Source of the DNA: Mycobacterium sp. IS-1742
GTDB taxonomy: Bacteria > Actinomycetota > Actinomycetes > Mycobacteriales > Mycobacteriaceae
Length of the DNA stretch: 64,000 nucleotides
Direction: 5' to 3'
NCBI RefSeq assembly: GCF_001500125.1
Contig: NZ_LQIV01000009.1
Span: 1 to 64,000 of the forward strand
Notes under the pieces: generated by a model
What the model saw: the letters and a program-made list of their open reading frames with translations, nothing else
What the model was told of the DNA's origin: nothing
The model's database searches: none
Shown here: positions 35,972 through 44,841 of the stretch, piece after piece
Numbering within the stretch: position 1 is the stretch's first letter
How the letters are laid out: the number at the start of each line of letters is the position of its first letter
Translations under genes and position numbers: made by a program

Positions 35972-37042
35972 ATGAAGATGCGTGCCGCCCGCATGTACGG
36001 CTACAAACAGCCCCTGCGCCTCGAGGAGATCGACGTCCCCGCCCCCGGGCCGGAGGAGGTCCTCGTCAGAGTCGGCGGTGCGGGCATGTGCCGCACAGAC
36101 TTTCAGTTGATCGACGGGTACTTCGACAACGGCCTGGCGATGGACTTCCCGATCACCCCGGGACACGAGGTCGCGGGATGGGTCGACGGTCTGGGTGCGG
36201 CGGTGCCACGGTCGGCGGGGTTGTCCGAGGGTGATCAGGTGGTGGTGTTCGGCAGCTGGGGGGACGGCGCATGCCGCCAGTGCCACGAGGGCAACGAACA
36301 ACTCTGCGCGCACGGGGTCTGGGCCGGGTTCGGCCGCCACGGCGGCTACCAGGAGTACCTGCCCGTCAACTACCGCTACCTGATCAAGATGCCGGCAAGC
36401 GGTGAACTGTCCCCCGACACCCTCGCGCCGCTGACCGACGCGGGCCTGACTCCGTACCGCGGACTCAAGAAGCTGCGCGCCGCAGGCCATCTCGGGGCCG
36501 GGCGCACGGTCGCGGTCAGTGGTATCGGCGGGCTCGGCAGCTATGGCGCCCAGTACGCGAAACTGCTGGGAGGCGGCGCCGACGTGGTCGCGTTCGCGCG
36601 CAGCGACGAGAAGCTGAAGATCGCCCTGGACAACGGGGTCGACCACGCCGTCAATGTCCGCGACAAGACCTCCGACGCGGTGCGCAGCGAACTCGAGGCG
36701 CTGACCGGACGGCCGGAACTCGACGCGGTCATCGAGTGCGCCGGTTCCGAGGAGGCCATCCGGCTGGCGTTCTCGCTCCTGGCGGCCGAGGGTGCCGTGG
36801 CGTCCGTCGGGTTGATCGGCAACCGTGTCGACATCCCGCTCTTTCCCCTAGTGGCCCGGGAGTACACCTACATCGGCTCGTTCTGGGGCAACTACAATGA
36901 CCTGACCGAGGTGCTGGCGCTGGCCGCGGCAGGCAAGGTCAGGCATTCGGTGACCCGCGTGCGGTTCGACGACGTCAATGAGACACTCGAGGCGATCGCG
37001 CGGGGTGACATCCTGGGCCGCGCCGTCATCGTCTACGACTGA
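35972..37042 (+). CDS. Zinc-type alcohol dehydrogenase with altered structural zinc site
   Basis: The 356-residue medium-chain dehydrogenase keeps the catalytic zinc ligands C40 and H65-E66. The structural zinc loop is GDGACRQCHEGNEQLC: three cysteines (C101, C104, C112) remain, but the first ligand is D98 instead of Cys. The paralogue at 9812-10855 has all four. The NAD(P) fold starts at VSGIGGLGSYGAQYAK near 180. Asp can bind zinc, so the site may still be filled. It follows the LAL regulator and may be its target. The substrate is unknown. Confidence 0.92.
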   Translation: MKMRAARMYGYKQPLRLEEIDVPAPGPEEVLVRVGGAGMCRTDFQLIDGYFDNGLAMDFPITPGHEVAGWVDGLGAAVPRSAGLSEGDQVVVFGSWGDGACRQCHEGNEQLCAHGVWAGFGRHGGYQEYLPVNYRYLIKMPASGELSPDTLAPLTDAGLTPYRGLKKLRAAGHLGAGRTVAVSGIGGLGSYGAQYAKLLGGGADVVAFARSDEKLKIALDNGVDHAVNVRDKTSDAVRSELEALTGRPELDAVIECAGSEEAIRLAFSLLAAEGAVASVGLIGNRVDIPLFPLVAREYTYIGSFWGNYNDLTEVLALAAAGKVRHSVTRVRFDDVNETLEAIARGDILGRAVIVYD

Positions 37043-37250
37043 CGGCAGCCCCCGATGCCGTCCGAGCACGTCACATCCAGAACCTCGCCGATGTTCGGGC
37101 CGGCTTCGCCGCGTGGCGGGCCGGAACGGTCAGTCCCTTCTGACTTACTCGCGAAACCGCGACGTGGGAGATCGCGGGCAATTCCGTCGCGTCGCGCGTG
37201 TTCGCCAGCCGGGAATACTTCCTGGCCAACGTGATGCCGCGGGACTGAGC

Positions 37251-37256
37251 TAGGGT
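37251..37256 (+). promoter_or_regulatory. Putative -10 element, leaderless start of the secreted protein
   Basis: TAGGGT (TANNNT type) lies six bases upstream of the ATG at 37263, the spacing expected for a leaderless mycobacterial mRNA. The 208 bases before it, back to 37043, contain no gene I can support. Confidence 0.4.
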
Positions 37257-37262
37257 GCCGCC

Positions 37263-37523
37263 ATGCAGAAATTGACGGTACTGGCAATTGGGTTCGCGCT
37301 GGCCCTCGGCGTCGCTCCGGCGGCGACGGCAACTCCGGTGCCCCTGCAGCAGAACTCGTCGTGCGACCCCAACTACTCGGGGCCCTGCGTACCGGTCGAC
37401 AGTGACGTCGACTGCGCCGGCGGCAGCGGTAACGGCCCCTCGTACGTGTCCGGCCCGGTCACGGTGGTGGGTACCGACATCTACGAACTCGATCGCGACG
37501 GTAACGGCACCGGCTGCGAATAG
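37263..37523 (+). CDS. Small secreted protein with Excalibur-like calcium-binding domain
   Basis: The 86-residue precursor has a signal peptide (MQKLTVLAIGFALALGVAPAATA, cut near residue 23). The mature part has CDPNYSGPCVPVDSDVDCAGGSGNGPSYV and ends LDRDGNGTGCE, with four cysteines and the DxDxDGxxCE calcium loop of the Excalibur family. Such domains occur alone or attached to surface nucleases. This one stands alone, so it is probably a small extracellular calcium-binding protein of unknown role. No operon partner is evident; the start may be leaderless. Confidence 0.85.
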   Translation: MQKLTVLAIGFALALGVAPAATATPVPLQQNSSCDPNYSGPCVPVDSDVDCAGGSGNGPSYVSGPVTVVGTDIYELDRDGNGTGCE

Positions 37524-37612
37524 TGGGTGGTGACCGGCGCCGCCGATAGCCCGTCCGATTCCCGATCAGTGCGTATCGTCTCGAATGTTCACAGTTCGGG
37601 AGGGATGATCCG

Positions 37613-38479
37613 ATGGGTCCGGCTGCCGCTGCCCTGCGTCACGTCCTGGTCGCGACGGATCTGTCGGAACCGGCGGCCGCGGCGGTCACCCGCGCCGCCC
37701 AGCTCGCCGACGAGCACGATGCCCGGCTCACCGCACTGCATGTGGAGCCCGCCGGGATGCGCACCGACTTCGCCGAGCCGGCGCGCGCCGCTGTCAGGGC
37801 ATTGGTCGACGCACTGCTCGATCCCGCGACCCCCGACGACGCTGCCCCGACGATCACCGTCCGCCGGGGCAGGGCGGCCGTGGAGATCACCGCCGAAGCG
37901 GCCGACAGCGCAGCGGATCTCGTGGTCATAGGCGCCAGCGGCGAGCACGGACTCCTCGAGGCGCTTATTGGCAGCACGGCGGAGAACGTGGTGCGGATGA
38001 GTCCGGCCCCGGTGCTCGTCGTCAAGCGCCCGTCGCCGGCGCTGTACCAATCGGTCGTCCTGGCACTCGACACCACGACGCAGTCCGCCGAGGCGGCCCG
38101 CTTCGGCCTCGGGCTGACACCTGCGGCCGACCACGTCGTCGTCCATGTCAGCACCGTCGTCGGCGAGAGCCTGATGCACGCGTTCGGTGTGTCCGGCGCG
38201 GATGTCGAGGAGTTGCGCCGGGCCGCCCTCGACCAGGCGCGGCGAGAGATCTCGCGGTTGACCGGCACGCTGACCCCGTGTCCGCACGAGATCGCCGTGG
38301 TCGGGGGGCACCCGCCGACCGCACTCGAACATGCGGCCCAGTCCCTCGACGCCGACCTGATCGTGGTCGGAACCGGAGCCCGCTCGCCGGTGTCCTACGC
38401 CTTCCTCGGCAGCGTCGCGCAGCATGTGGTGCGGGAAGCGCACTGCGATGTGCTCGTCGTGCCCACGGTCGATGCCTGA
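37613..38479 (+). CDS. Universal stress protein with tandem USP domains
   Basis: The 288-residue protein has two USP domains. The first (about 8-140) has the ATP motif VVIGASGEHGLLEALIGSTAENVV, and the second (about 147-285) has IVVGTGARSPVSYAFLGSVAQHVV, both close to GxxGxxxxxxxxxGS. GGAGGG sits eight bases before the ATG. It is distinct in sequence from the tandem USP at 20846-21751. The GltS-like transporter gene follows after 33 bases in the same direction, so the two may be co-transcribed. No DosR box was seen upstream. Confidence 0.93.
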   Translation: MGPAAAALRHVLVATDLSEPAAAAVTRAAQLADEHDARLTALHVEPAGMRTDFAEPARAAVRALVDALLDPATPDDAAPTITVRRGRAAVEITAEAADSAADLVVIGASGEHGLLEALIGSTAENVVRMSPAPVLVVKRPSPALYQSVVLALDTTTQSAEAARFGLGLTPAADHVVVHVSTVVGESLMHAFGVSGADVEELRRAALDQARREISRLTGTLTPCPHEIAVVGGHPPTALEHAAQSLDADLIVVGTGARSPVSYAFLGSVAQHVVREAHCDVLVVPTVDA

Positions 38480-38512
38480 GCGGGCCACCGGCGGCCATGC
38501 CGTGGCGGCCGG

Positions 38513-39895
38513 ATGATCCACCGTCTCACGGACCCGCAGACCGTCGGCCTGGCGATGGTGGTCCTCGGTATCATGTTCGCGGTCGGCTGGCTGGTGCGCG
38601 CGCGCATCACCTTCCTGCGCGCCCTGTTCATCCCGTCGAGTGTGATCGCCGGTTTTCTCGTGCTGCTGCTGGGGCCACAGGTGCTGGGCAAGCTCACCGG
38701 AACCAACGGATTGTTCCCCGAAGCGGTCATTCAGGTCTGGCGGGTCCTGCCGGGCCTTCTGATCAATGTCGTGTTCGGCGCGATCATGATCGGCAAGACA
38801 CTGCCCAAACCGAAACAGCTGTGGCACTCAGCGGCGCCGCACGCGCTGTTCGGCACGTTCCTATCGTTGGGTCAGTTCGCGCTCGCCGGCCTCGCCGTGC
38901 TGCTGCTCCTGGGACCGGTGTTCGGATTGCCGCCGGAAACCGGCGCGCTGCTGGAGATGTCGTTCGCGGGGGGCCACGGGACCATCGCCGGCATGGGCTC
39001 GTTGCTCAGCGATGTCGGCGCGCCCGAGCTGGTCGACATTGGCCTGGGCCTGGCGACCATCAGCATGATCACCGCTGTCGCGGTGGGCTCTGCTCTGGTG
39101 CGCTGGGCGGTGCGCAGCCCGAAGGTGACGGTCATGCGCAACACCACACCGTCGGCGCGGGAGGATTACGACGTCGACCGCGTACGCGTGGCGCCGGCCG
39201 ACGAACATCCTTCCCGGGATGACGGAATCCATCTCACTGTGTTGGCCTTCGCGATGATCGCGGCGGCGATCATGGTGGCCATCGGGTTGCTGTGGGGGTT
39301 GCGGTGGGCCGCCAGCGCGCTGGGCTCCGACATCTTCGACAGATTCCCGTTGTTTCCGCTGACGGTGGTCGGCGGGTTCCTCGTGCAATGGCTTGCGACG
39401 AAAACCGGCCAGGCAGGCAAGATCGACAAGCAGGCGGTGGACGGCATCTCCGCGATCGCACTCGACGCGTTGCTCGTCAGTGCGATCGGCACCATGTCGC
39501 TGGCGGCGCTCGGCTCGAATGTCCCGGTGATCATCGTCTTCACGGTGATCGGCGTGCTGTGGAGTGCGGCGGCGCTGTTCTGGTTGGGCAGTCGGTTTCA
39601 CCGTGCGAACTGGTTCGAGCACGCAATCGCCGATTTCGGGCAGTCGCAAGGCAACGTCGCGACCGGTTTCGTACTGGCGGACATGGTGGATCCGCAGCGC
39701 CGCACGAGCACGGCCAACGACTACGGCTACAAACAACTGCCGTATGAACCGCTCCTCGGCGGCGGGCTGCTCACAGCGCTGTCGGTGCCGCTGATCTCCG
39801 CGGTCGGCTTGCCGGCCTTCACCATCGCCAGTCTTGTTCTCGTCGTGCTCATCGGTGTGTGGGGGGTACGCCGGCGGGGCGCGGCGAGCGGTTGA
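38513..39895 (+). CDS. GltS-type sodium:glutamate symporter-like membrane protein
   Basis: The 460-residue protein has about ten to twelve membrane helices in two halves. The conserved GltS segment SFAGGHGTIAGMGSLL lies in the first half and a related region near GFLVQWLATKTGQ...DGISAIALDALLVSAIGTMSL opens the second. GltS proteins import glutamate with sodium. The family call rests on the GGHGT motif and helix pattern. It follows a universal stress protein by 33 bases, a pairing that suggests stress-linked solute or glutamate transport, but the substrate is unproven. Confidence 0.85.
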   Translation: MIHRLTDPQTVGLAMVVLGIMFAVGWLVRARITFLRALFIPSSVIAGFLVLLLGPQVLGKLTGTNGLFPEAVIQVWRVLPGLLINVVFGAIMIGKTLPKPKQLWHSAAPHALFGTFLSLGQFALAGLAVLLLLGPVFGLPPETGALLEMSFAGGHGTIAGMGSLLSDVGAPELVDIGLGLATISMITAVAVGSALVRWAVRSPKVTVMRNTTPSAREDYDVDRVRVAPADEHPSRDDGIHLTVLAFAMIAAAIMVAIGLLWGLRWAASALGSDIFDRFPLFPLTVVGGFLVQWLATKTGQAGKIDKQAVDGISAIALDALLVSAIGTMSLAALGSNVPVIIVFTVIGVLWSAAALFWLGSRFHRANWFEHAIADFGQSQGNVATGFVLADMVDPQRRTSTANDYGYKQLPYEPLLGGGLLTALSVPLISAVGLPAFTIASLVLVVLIGVWGVRRRGAASG

Positions 39896-39998
39896 GGAGC
39901 CGCGACGTTTGCCTGTTGACGTGGAACCGCCGACAGCAACCGGGCTGCGTGAGACGATCGCCATGCATCGACGTCGGCGTTGCCATCGGGGGTACGGC

Positions 39999-40307
39999 AT
40001 GAGGAAACCGCACGGACGCGAGTGGTCGTGGGTGGTGCTCGTGGGCGTCCTGCTGGTCGTCGTGGTACTCGCCCTGGCGATCTACTTCATATCGTTGGCC
40101 AGCAAGCAGGGCCGACCGCGGGCGTCGACCAGTGCTGTCGTTGCGGCGTGGGTGTCCTTGGGCCCGATCGAGACCTCTTCAGCATCGTCGAGACTGCTGC
40201 CAGATCGCGAAATCACGGCTGAACGTGAACTGTGCGCAGTTTCGGCGCATTCGAAATGCGAGGTGGTGGGGCGGGCGGGGCTCGAACCCGCGACCAATGG
40301 ATTATGA
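39999..40307 (+). CDS. Doubtful small single-helix membrane protein
   Basis: This frame from ATG 39999 would encode 102 residues. The first 35 look plausible, a basic start then a membrane helix WVVLVGVLLVVVVLALAIYFISLA, with normal codon use. The rest is low quality and the last residues are translated from the opposite strand of the tRNA gene, so either the true gene is frame-shifted and decayed or it is not a gene. Apart from this, 39896-40263 holds nothing I can identify. Confidence 0.3.
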   Translation: MRKPHGREWSWVVLVGVLLVVVVLALAIYFISLASKQGRPRASTSAVVAAWVSLGPIETSSASSRLLPDREITAERELCAVSAHSKCEVVGRAGLEPATNGL

Positions 40308-40340
40308 GTCCACGGCTCTAACCGACTGAGCTACCGCCCC
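40264..40340 (-). tRNA. tRNA-Met (anticodon CAT)
   Basis: A full cloverleaf folds on the minus strand: acceptor GGGGCGG/CCGCCCC, D arm GCTC/GAGC, anticodon loop CTCATAA, T arm GCGGG/CCCGC with TTCGAGC, discriminator A. CCA is encoded in the genome (40264-40266). CAT can be elongator Met or, if the C is modified to lysidine, Ile; I favour Met because of overall similarity to remembered mycobacterial tRNA-Met. The first 23 nucleotides overlap the end of the upstream membrane-protein gene. Confidence 0.93.
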
Positions 40341-41067
40341 GGCGCGACGAACGCGGCACCATCGTCGCATGCGGCGCGGAGCCGCTCACCCGCACCCACG
40401 GCAGGGTCATCAGCACCCACACGGTGACGATCAACACCGTGGCGGACACGATGTACACCGGCCACGGCCCCAGCACATCGAGCAGGCTCGCGGTCACCGG
40501 CTTGCCGTTGAGGAACCCGTAGTTGGTGCCGGCGATCCGATTGAACGCGAACGTGACCGCCGCCCACACCGCCGTCACGGCCACGACCAGGCGCAGGCTG
40601 CGCCAACCCGGCCGCATCCCCCGCCCCCACGTCAGGTAGATCGCCGCCCACACGACCGCCAGGTGGATCGCCCAGAACGCCAGGAACGTGTAGTGCGGGA
40701 AGTCGGGGCCGACCAGCACCGGCGAGATCAGCGCCTGCGCGCTGAGCACCAGACCCCAGTAGTACGTCAGCGCGAACGCCCACTGCCGCTGCGACCACAG
40801 CGCACACGCCGCGGCCACCGTCGCCAGATCGGTCAACCGCAACGGCACGGACCGCTCGATCGTCGGCGGGAACATCGAGTACGTCAGCACCGCTAGGTAG
40901 ACCACCGCGGTGAGCGCTCCGACGACCCGGCCGAAACGCCGTGACTGCGCTCGAGTCTGCCTGCGCCCCAACCACACCAGGGTCACCGCACCCACCACGA
41001 ACAGAGCGATCGCGCCCCAGTAGGACGGCCCGTACGCCTCGAACTGCCGTACCGCGGCGACTGTCAC
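40318..41067 (-). CDS. TIGR02206/YwaF-like integral membrane protein
   Basis: The 249-residue protein starts at GTG 41067, which overlaps the stop of the AhpD-like gene as GTGA. It has about seven membrane helices, with the family-typical PTIERSVPLRLTDLATVAAACALW segment and FAFNRIAGTNYGFLNGKP before the last helices. Function is unknown; related proteins (YwaF, TMEM164) occur widely, and TMEM164 is an acyltransferase in animals. The stop codon TAG at 40318-40320 lies inside the D arm of the tRNA gene, so the final eight codons are shared with the tRNA 5' end. Confidence 0.88.
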   Translation of the reverse strand: MTVAAVRQFEAYGPSYWGAIALFVVGAVTLVWLGRRQTRAQSRRFGRVVGALTAVVYLAVLTYSMFPPTIERSVPLRLTDLATVAAACALWSQRQWAFALTYYWGLVLSAQALISPVLVGPDFPHYTFLAFWAIHLAVVWAAIYLTWGRGMRPGWRSLRLVVAVTAVWAAVTFAFNRIAGTNYGFLNGKPVTASLLDVLGPWPVYIVSATVLIVTVWVLMTLPWVRVSGSAPHATMVPRSSRRGGSSVG

Positions 41068-41912
41068 GGCGCTCCGGCGAACACCGTCTGCCCGTCGTCG
41101 TCCACCAGGTACCGCTCGGTGCCCGACGCCACTCGGGGTGCGTCGGCGCCGAAGGCGACGGCGATCTTGTTGGTGGCGTTGCGCATGATGTCCAGCGTCA
41201 ACTCGATCGACTCGTCCTCGGAGAAGCACGCGCGCACCCCGCGCGCGACGTCGGGCGGGATCGCCGACGGTGTCCACACCAACGCGTCGACGTACCGCAA
41301 CGCGGCCCTGTGCTTCGCGGTCAACCGCTCCGAGTGTTCGAAATCCTGGATCTCGGCGTACAGCGGTTCCGAACCGCCCGCGTCGAGGGCGTGTTCCTCC
41401 CGCAGCGACTTGCACAACCGGCAGTTGTGCGCGATCGCCCCGCGCAGCCGCACCACCTCCGTGGTCAACGGGTCGAGCGCCCGCAGGCGGGCGACCGCGG
41501 GGACGAACTCGCCCAGCAGTGCCTGCGACGGGTCGGTCCCGTGGTCCCAGTCCACCGTGTCACCGATCCCGCGACCGAGTCCGAGCGAGTCGAGACCCGC
41601 GCACATGCGTGGCACGAAGTCCGCGACGAACACGGCAGCGCACACACGAAACGCCTTGTCGCCCAACACCGCGGCGAACCGCGCACGCTGATTGTCCCCG
41701 ATGCCCGTCACGTCGGTGGCGAACTGTTCGGCGAACGCGGCCACCACCGATTCGGCGTCCGACTTACCGTCGAACAGGTCGACCTCGACCGGAAGCGGAA
41801 GCAGCCGCAGCGCCCGCCCACACGTCAGGCGGATCACCGTGTCGAGGCGCTGATCTCCTGACGACATCGAGACCAGAGCGGACAACTGGCGGAAGACGGC
41901 GTCGAGGGGCAC
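41064..41912 (-). CDS. AhpD-like/carboxymuconolactone decarboxylase-family protein
   Basis: The 282-residue helical protein has the AhpD-type redox motif HNCRLCKSLRE (CxxC) in the middle and RYVDALVWTPSAIPPDV after it. Proteins of this group are alkylhydroperoxidases or related peroxidases, often larger than AhpD itself. It lies 7 bases after tldE and its stop overlaps the start of the membrane-protein gene, so it is part of the long leftward operon. A role in thiol-dependent detoxification is likely from the motif; the partner is unknown. Confidence 0.86.
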   Translation of the reverse strand: MPLDAVFRQLSALVSMSSGDQRLDTVIRLTCGRALRLLPLPVEVDLFDGKSDAESVVAAFAEQFATDVTGIGDNQRARFAAVLGDKAFRVCAAVFVADFVPRMCAGLDSLGLGRGIGDTVDWDHGTDPSQALLGEFVPAVARLRALDPLTTEVVRLRGAIAHNCRLCKSLREEHALDAGGSEPLYAEIQDFEHSERLTAKHRAALRYVDALVWTPSAIPPDVARGVRACFSEDESIELTLDIMRNATNKIAVAFGADAPRVASGTERYLVDDDGQTVFAGAP

Positions 41913-41919
41913 CTTCGGA

Positions 41920-43290
41920 TTATTGCGCCTGACTGACCGAAGACATGTGGAAGTCGGGAATCCGCAGTGTCGGCATCGCCGCGCGGGTCGCCCAGTCGCC
42001 CCATTCCCGCGGCAGAGTCACCTCGCTCACCCCGGCCTCGGTGGCGCGTCGCAGCAGATCGAGCGGGCTCTCGTTGAACCGGAAGTTGTTCACCGCTGCC
42101 GACACCTCACCATCCTCGATGAGGTACACGCCGTCACGCGTCAGTCCGGTCAGCAGGAGCACGGTCGGGTCGACCTCGCGGATGTACCACAACGTGCTCA
42201 GCAGCAGCCCGCGCTCGGTGGCGGCGATCATGTCGGCCAGCTCCGCCGTACCGCCGGTCATCAGCAGGTTCCCGGCCGGCACCGCGACCGGTTCGCCGAA
42301 CTCGGCGGCCGCGGCCCGCGGATAGGCCAGCGCGCTGACCGCGCCGTCGTGCAACCAGTCCACCCGGCCGATGTCCATCCCGTTGTCGAACACCGACATC
42401 CGCTCGGACGATGTGGCCGCCGCGACGAACGGCAGGCATGCCAGGCCGGGTGCGGCGGGGTCGGAGTACAGCGTCAACGGCAGGTCGGTCAGCTTCTCCC
42501 CCACCCGGGTGCCGCCGGGCGCCGACAGGGCGGTGCGACCCTCCTGAGCGCCACGGCCGTCCATGGTCCAGGTCAGGTAGATCATCATGTCGGCGACGGT
42601 GGACGGCGGCATGATCGTCTCGTAGCGTCCCGCGGGCAGTTCGACCGTGCGCTCGGCCCAGCCGATCCGCATCGCGAGATCCTCGAGCATGGAATCCGTT
42701 GGGACGTTGACGAAGTCGGGGGTGCTGATGCCCGCCCACGCGCTCGCACCGCCGCGCTTGGCGTTGATCTCCACCGATCCGGTGGGCTGGGTGTAGCGCC
42801 TGCGCACACCGGTCGACGTCGCGACGAACGTCGTCTCCAGCTCGTGGCGGGCGAACCCGTAGAGTGCGTCCTCGCCGCGGAATCCGCGTGCCAGGCTGCC
42901 TGCCACCCCGGCGAACACCTCCGCCCCGGTCATCGGCACCGGCAGTTCCCAGTCGCCCGGTGTGTCGGTCGGCGGAAGCGGCGGAGCGCTGTCGCGGGCC
43001 TCGGGCGCGGCGACGGCGGCGTCCTGCGACGCCGCCACCAGCGCGCCGATCGCAGCCGGTTCCACCTCGCTGGAGCGCACCGAGCCGACGTGCGCGCTCT
43101 TGCCTTGTCGCACAATCGAAATGACCGTGGTGCTGCGGCTGAAGGATTCACCGTTGGTGGTCATCGAGTTGCCCGCCCACCGCAGCGACGCATCGGCACG
43201 GTCGGTGACCAGCACGATCGTCTCGTCGGCCCGGCCGCGGCGGGCCGCCTCGGCGAGGACTGCCTCCACCACGTCCTGCGGCCCGATCAC
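41920..43290 (-). CDS. tldE: TldE/PmbA-like metalloprotease partner subunit
   Basis: The 456-residue protein starts at GTG 43290, overlapping the tldD stop as GTGA. It has the TldD/PmbA fold but lacks the HExxxH zinc motif, as TldE does. TldD and TldE form a heterodimeric peptidase; TldE shapes the active chamber and in other bacteria the complex cleaves microcin precursors or CcdA antitoxin. In M. tuberculosis the pair corresponds to Rv2315c-Rv2314c as I recall. The natural substrate in mycobacteria is unknown. Confidence 0.92.
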   Translation of the reverse strand: MIGPQDVVEAVLAEAARRGRADETIVLVTDRADASLRWAGNSMTTNGESFSRSTTVISIVRQGKSAHVGSVRSSEVEPAAIGALVAASQDAAVAAPEARDSAPPLPPTDTPGDWELPVPMTGAEVFAGVAGSLARGFRGEDALYGFARHELETTFVATSTGVRRRYTQPTGSVEINAKRGGASAWAGISTPDFVNVPTDSMLEDLAMRIGWAERTVELPAGRYETIMPPSTVADMMIYLTWTMDGRGAQEGRTALSAPGGTRVGEKLTDLPLTLYSDPAAPGLACLPFVAAATSSERMSVFDNGMDIGRVDWLHDGAVSALAYPRAAAAEFGEPVAVPAGNLLMTGGTAELADMIAATERGLLLSTLWYIREVDPTVLLLTGLTRDGVYLIEDGEVSAAVNNFRFNESPLDLLRRATEAGVSEVTLPREWGDWATRAAMPTLRIPDFHMSSVSQAQ

Positions 43291-44813
43291 CGGCCCGCCT
43301 CCGCCCGCGTGTTGAGCACGGTGATCCCCCGGAAGAGCGCCGACGGGCAGCCGTGGCTCACCGCCGCCACCTGCCCGGGCTGCGCCTTCCCGCAGTTGAA
43401 CGCCCCGCCGAGCCGCCACGTCGACGGCCCGCCGACCGCCTCGAGCGCACCCCAGAAGTCCGTCGTCGTCGCCTGGTACGCCACGTCACGCACCTGACCG
43501 TCGAGGCGGCCGTCGCGGATCCGGAAGAAGCGCTGACCGGTGAACTGGAAGTTGTAGCGCTGCATGTCGATCGACCAGCTCTTGTCGCCGACGATGTAGA
43601 GGCCGTCCTCGACGCGGGCGATGAGCTCGTCGGTGCTGACGTCCTCGGCCGCCGGCTGCAGTGACACATTCGCCATCCGCTGGATCGGCACGTGGTGCGG
43701 CGAATCGGCGTAGGAGCACCCGTTGGACCGCGCCACGCCGAGGCGGGGAGCGAAGACCCGGTCGAGTTGATAGCCGACGAAGACGCCGTCGCGCACCAGG
43801 TCCCAGCTCTGGGCGCGCACCCCTTCGTCGTCGAAACCGATTGACGCCAGGCCATATTCGACTGTGCGGTCGGCGGTCACGTTCATCACCGGTGACCCGT
43901 ATCGCATCGTGCCGAGCTTGTCGGGGGTGGCGAACGAGGTGCCGGCATAGGCGGCCTCGTAGCCGATCGCTCGATCGTACTCGGTGGCGTGGCCGATGGA
44001 TTCGTGGATGGTCAGCCACAGGTTGGAGGGGTCGATCACCAGATCGGTGGGGCCGGCGGCCACGCTGGGCGCCTTGACCTTCTCGGCGAGCAGGGCCGGC
44101 AGCTGCGCGAGTTCGCCGGTCCAGTCCCACACTTCGTCACCGGCGACGACCTCCCAGCCGCGCGCGGTCGGCGGGGCCAGCGTGCGCATGGTCTCGAACG
44201 TGCCCGCGGCGGTGTCGACGGAGACGGCGTCCAGCGTCGGCAACACCCGTACCCGCTGCTGGGTGATCGACGAACCGAAGGTGTCGGCGTAGAACGTCTG
44301 CTCCTTGGCGGTGTGCAGACCGGCCGACACATGGTCGACACCGTCTGCGGCGAGCAACCGTCCGGAGTAGTCGCCCAGGACGGCGATCTTCTCGGCGGCC
44401 GGCACCGTGAACGGGTCCACACGGTAGTCCGAGACCCAGGTGACGTCGCGGTACACCGGTTCGGGTGCGAGCTCGATGCGTTCGGCGTTGAGCGGCGCCA
44501 GCGTTCTGGCCACGGCGACCGCCCGCCGCGCGGTCTCGGCGGCGACGGCCGGGTCGAGTTCGGCGTGTGAGGCGAACCCCCATGTGCCGTCGACGATCAC
44601 CCGCACCGCCAGCCCGATCTCGCGGTCGATGACGGCCGTCTCCAACCCCCCGTCGCGTAGTTGCACCAGTTCACTGGTGATCGCGTGAATTCTCAGGTCG
44701 GCGTAGCCGGCCCCGGCCGCCAGGGCGGCCGACAGCGCGGCGTCGGCCAGGAGCTGTCGTGGCAGGGCGAGGAAGTCGGCGTCGACACGTCGGGGCGCTG
44801 TCACGCGCTCCAC
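43287..44813 (-). CDS. tldD: TldD-like zinc metalloprotease
   Basis: The 508-residue protein carries the TldD zinc motif HExxxH as HESIGHATEYD, with H270, E271 and H275; further Cys/His near the C-terminus (GGAFNCGKAQPGQ) complete the site in the family. It should be the catalytic half of a TldD-TldE heterodimer that degrades unfolded peptides in a closed chamber. The start is GTG 44813, or GTG 44804. It follows the ECF transporter T gene by 28 bases and overlaps tldE, so it is within one long operon. Confidence 0.94.
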   Translation of the reverse strand: MERVTAPRRVDADFLALPRQLLADAALSAALAAGAGYADLRIHAITSELVQLRDGGLETAVIDREIGLAVRVIVDGTWGFASHAELDPAVAAETARRAVAVARTLAPLNAERIELAPEPVYRDVTWVSDYRVDPFTVPAAEKIAVLGDYSGRLLAADGVDHVSAGLHTAKEQTFYADTFGSSITQQRVRVLPTLDAVSVDTAAGTFETMRTLAPPTARGWEVVAGDEVWDWTGELAQLPALLAEKVKAPSVAAGPTDLVIDPSNLWLTIHESIGHATEYDRAIGYEAAYAGTSFATPDKLGTMRYGSPVMNVTADRTVEYGLASIGFDDEGVRAQSWDLVRDGVFVGYQLDRVFAPRLGVARSNGCSYADSPHHVPIQRMANVSLQPAAEDVSTDELIARVEDGLYIVGDKSWSIDMQRYNFQFTGQRFFRIRDGRLDGQVRDVAYQATTTDFWGALEAVGGPSTWRLGGAFNCGKAQPGQVAAVSHGCPSALFRGITVLNTRAEAGR

Positions 44814-44841
44814 CGTAGTGGCGACCCGTTGTCGGCACCGA

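Noticed and set aside
37043..37250. Possible coding remnant ending ASREYFLANVMPRD before the secreted protein
   Set aside because: Too short, without a start or family match; not enough to call a pseudogene.
40132..40329. Short frames with GSNPRPMDYESTALTD-like peptides over tRNA genes (also near 52664)
   Set aside because: These are translations of tRNA genes, a well-known annotation artefact.
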